From NCBI GenBank assembly GCA_002347085.1, contig DDWW01000039.1, positions 1 through 25,583 of the forward strand: a stretch of 25,583 bases of DNA. The letters run 5' to 3'. Positions within the stretch are counted from its first letter, which is position 1; every line of letters starts with the position of its first letter. The position numbers and the translations under genes are program-made. Below, one piece after another: positions 23,724-25,583 of the stretch. This DNA comes from Desulfobulbaceae bacterium UBA2276 (lineage in GTDB: Bacteria; Desulfobacterota; Desulfobulbia; Desulfobulbales; Desulfocapsaceae). A model generated the notes under the pieces. It made no database searches. It had not been told where the DNA came from and saw only the letters and a list, made by a program, of their open reading frames with translations.

Positions 23724-24383
23724 ATGGATTCGCTCCTCAAAGAAATCAATATGCTTCCCGGAGTTTTTGGCTGTTTTGTGTACACCGGCAATCAGGAGTT
23801 AGCGGCCGCCAAGTTGCCACCGATCTTCAAGGAAAATACCATAAAAACCATGGGCAACCTCCTCACCCGTACCATTAAAATGGGGGCTATGGCCAACCTG
23901 GACATAGAGGCCCTTGAATTTAAATTCGATGTATCACTTATTATTCTTAAACCCTTGGAGCAGGGATCAATTCTGGTCATGGTCTGTGAGCCGGCCGTCA
24001 ACAAGTCGCTCATCAACATGACCACTTCCATGTTGACACAGGATATCCAGGCCGCAATCAACCGAGGCCCGGTACAAGCCCAGGCCGTTGCTCAGCCAAC
24101 TCCGGCTCCACCTGCGGCCGCCCCTCAACAGGAAGCGCCTGCAAGACAGGAAGCCGATATTGACGCCGCCCTGGCACCGGTATTAGAAAACATCAAAGAC
24201 GCTCTCGCGTATGCCATTGGGCCGATTGCAGGTCAGGTCATGCTCGACGCCATTGACGCTTGGGCCCAGGAAGGGGCGACATCCAAGCAAACACTGCCGA
24301 TCCTGGCCACTCTGCTCTGCAAGGAAATCAACGATAAAAGATCGGAAAAAGAATTTATGGACCAGATCAAACCACTCCTGTGA
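23724..24383 (+). CDS. Roadblock/LC7-like protein with a second helical domain
   Basis: A 219-residue cytoplasmic protein. Residues 1-115 look like a Roadblock/LC7 fold (the central strands FDVSLIILKP and GSILVMVCEP are visible). A P/A/Q-rich linker (about 117-142) leads to a helical C-terminal domain (about 145-219), unrecognised. Strong ribosome site AAGGAAA (23711-23717), 6 nt before the ATG. It follows the REC-PATAN-Roadblock gene by 98 bp with no terminator between, so co-expression is likely. The two could form a Roadblock heterodimer; this is inference. Confidence 0.8.
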   Translation: MDSLLKEINMLPGVFGCFVYTGNQELAAAKLPPIFKENTIKTMGNLLTRTIKMGAMANLDIEALEFKFDVSLIILKPLEQGSILVMVCEPAVNKSLINMTTSMLTQDIQAAINRGPVQAQAVAQPTPAPPAAAPQQEAPARQEADIDAALAPVLENIKDALAYAIGPIAGQVMLDAIDAWAQEGATSKQTLPILATLLCKEINDKRSEKEFMDQIKPLL

Positions 24384-24435
24384 TTTGATTGAGAAAAGAA
24401 AGAGACAGCAGGCAGCGTCCTCAAGCACTACCGCT

Positions 24436-25583
24436 TCAACGACAGGCTTGATTGCCACTGTTTTCGATGAGCACCGTTTTATGTAAACGATACAGACTCG
24501 CTTCCCGTTCCGGTAGAAATATAATAACGGCCTGCATCCCCGTCTGACTCAAACCCAGTTCCTGGAGACATTGCCCGGAAAAACGCAAGAAGAAACCTTT
24601 TTTGAACACCTGATTCCGGTTGCCGTGTGCAAAAAAACCTTCTTCCTCTGACGCGGCCTGCTGATAGATATAATTTCGCACCGCCTGCGGCTGTTCTTCT
24701 GCAAGCTCAACCTGGAGAAACGACGGCAGAAAACGATGCCCGCAACGAAGCCAGTCATAACGCAGAATCTCCAGGAGCAACGCTCCATCCTCCCGCCCCT
24801 GAATCAACGTACCGAGCAGGTGGCCCATAAATTCCTGGGTGGCCGCCAGGGAAAAGAAATGCGCCTGCCGGCAGATTCGCAGTAATTCCTGAAAAAAAGA
24901 GAACATGTCCTCTCCCTGCTGCCGTAGATACTCCCAAAGCGAGGGGAAATAACGATTATTGACAAATTTTTCCACACACTCGCAAAACCAGTAAAGCTCC
25001 TGCAAGCCGGCATGATCCAGCCATTGATTGGCCAACACCGCATAAGGCGGCTGACTGCAATGGGTATAGGAAAAACGCACCCCATCCCTGCTCATTGCCG
25101 TATCTGGAAGGAGCTTCAATAAACCCATTTGCAGATAATGGGCGCCGGTGGCAAAAAGATCAGCAAATGAGCGAGCAAAACTCTCCGTCGTCTCATAAGG
25201 AAGGCCAAGAATCAGATCCACATGGAGATGAATCGAGCCTATCGTCACTAATCTTTTGATATTCCGCAAGGCCATTGCCACATCCATCGTCCGCCCCACG
25301 GCTTGCAGGGTTTCCAGATGCGTGGATTGCACCCCTATCTCAAACTGAAAACGACCCACCGGCACGGTTTTCAGAAAAGCAAACATCTCTTCCGTAAAAC
25401 GATCAGGGGTTATCTCGAAATGAAACAAGGTCTCAGCTTCAGACTCAGTTTCACCCTCCCCATCCAGGAGAAACTTCCAGATAGCCAGGGCCCGCTCCGG
25501 CCGGTCATTAAAGGTTCGATCAACAAACCGCAGCGTCTTTGGCCTATGCCGCAGGATCTGGGCCAGCTCCAACTCAACCTGAG
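24436..25583 (-). CDS. DUF4080-type radical-SAM protein, 5' end outside the window
   Basis: The C-terminal part of a protein resembling the B12-binding/radical-SAM/DUF4080 family. The frame is open to the window edge, so the start lies beyond 25583; the missing part should hold the cobalamin-binding domain and the CxxxCxxC 4Fe-4S motif. Visible landmarks are RFVDRTFNDRPERAL, FHFEITPDRF, FQFEIGVQST, HLHVDLILGLPYE (radical-SAM barrel) and, later, GLLKLLPDT and PPYAVL, then the DUF4080 tail. The reaction is unknown. It converges with the Roadblock gene; the 52-bp gap between them shows no clear terminator. Confidence 0.85.
   Translation of the reverse strand, partial: QVELELAQILRHRPKTLRFVDRTFNDRPERALAIWKFLLDGEGETESEAETLFHFEITPDRFTEEMFAFLKTVPVGRFQFEIGVQSTHLETLQAVGRTMDVAMALRNIKRLVTIGSIHLHVDLILGLPYETTESFARSFADLFATGAHYLQMGLLKLLPDTAMSRDGVRFSYTHCSQPPYAVLANQWLDHAGLQELYWFCECVEKFVNNRYFPSLWEYLRQQGEDMFSFFQELLRICRQAHFFSLAATQEFMGHLLGTLIQGREDGALLLEILRYDWLRCGHRFLPSFLQVELAEEQPQAVRNYIYQQAASEEEGFFAHGNRNQVFKKGFFLRFSGQCLQELGLSQTGMQAVIIFLPEREASLYRLHKTVLIENSGNQACR

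Overview
The window reads as ordinary chromosome from a Gram-negative anaerobe of the Desulfobacterota, most likely the Desulfobulbales. This placement is inference from gene families recognised by eye: TrmFO, a FabL-type enoyl-ACP reductase, a DUF3373 outer-membrane porin, c-type cytochromes with CXXCH motifs, a Tll0287-type heme sensor, PATAN/DUF4388 and Roadblock proteins, and a DUF4080 radical-SAM protein. No rRNA, tRNA, CRISPR array, transposase or phage structural gene was seen.

Layout. Positions 82-6260 (+) hold a membrane diguanylate cyclase, a periplasmic-binding/PAS/GGDEF/EAL protein, and trmFO, whose start overlaps the EAL gene by 4 bp. Positions 6261-6554 are a hairpin-rich gap. 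Then come a HAMP-tethered heme-c sensor without an output domain (-), a divergent DUF3373 porin (+), a gap with two very long inverted repeats, and a diheme cytochrome built from a duplicated domain (-). Positions 10767-16031 (-) hold a large HEAT-like/cNMP-fold/PilZ protein followed by a zinc-finger/degenerate-TOPRIM/RecA-fold ATPase. Positions 16352-18994 (-) hold maf, fabL and a DUF362 protein. Positions 18995-19745 are an AT-rich gap of about 750 bp with a possible small ORF, a minus-strand terminator and a terminator-like hairpin just before the next gene. Positions 19746-24383 (+) are a signalling block: membrane histidine kinase, REC-PATAN-Roadblock response regulator, and a second Roadblock-like protein. 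The window ends inside a DUF4080 radical-SAM gene (-).

Themes. Cyclic-di-GMP is made (GGEEF with an I-site), made and/or degraded (GGDEF-EAL) and probably bound (PilZ with RxxxR and DxSxxG) within 16 kb. Redox and envelope functions (heme sensor, porin, diheme cytochrome) sit together. The least explained items are the PilZ scaffold paired with a primase/helicase-like ATPase, the structured leader before the response regulator, and the AT-rich gap before the histidine kinase. Family calls are by eye; no database search was run.
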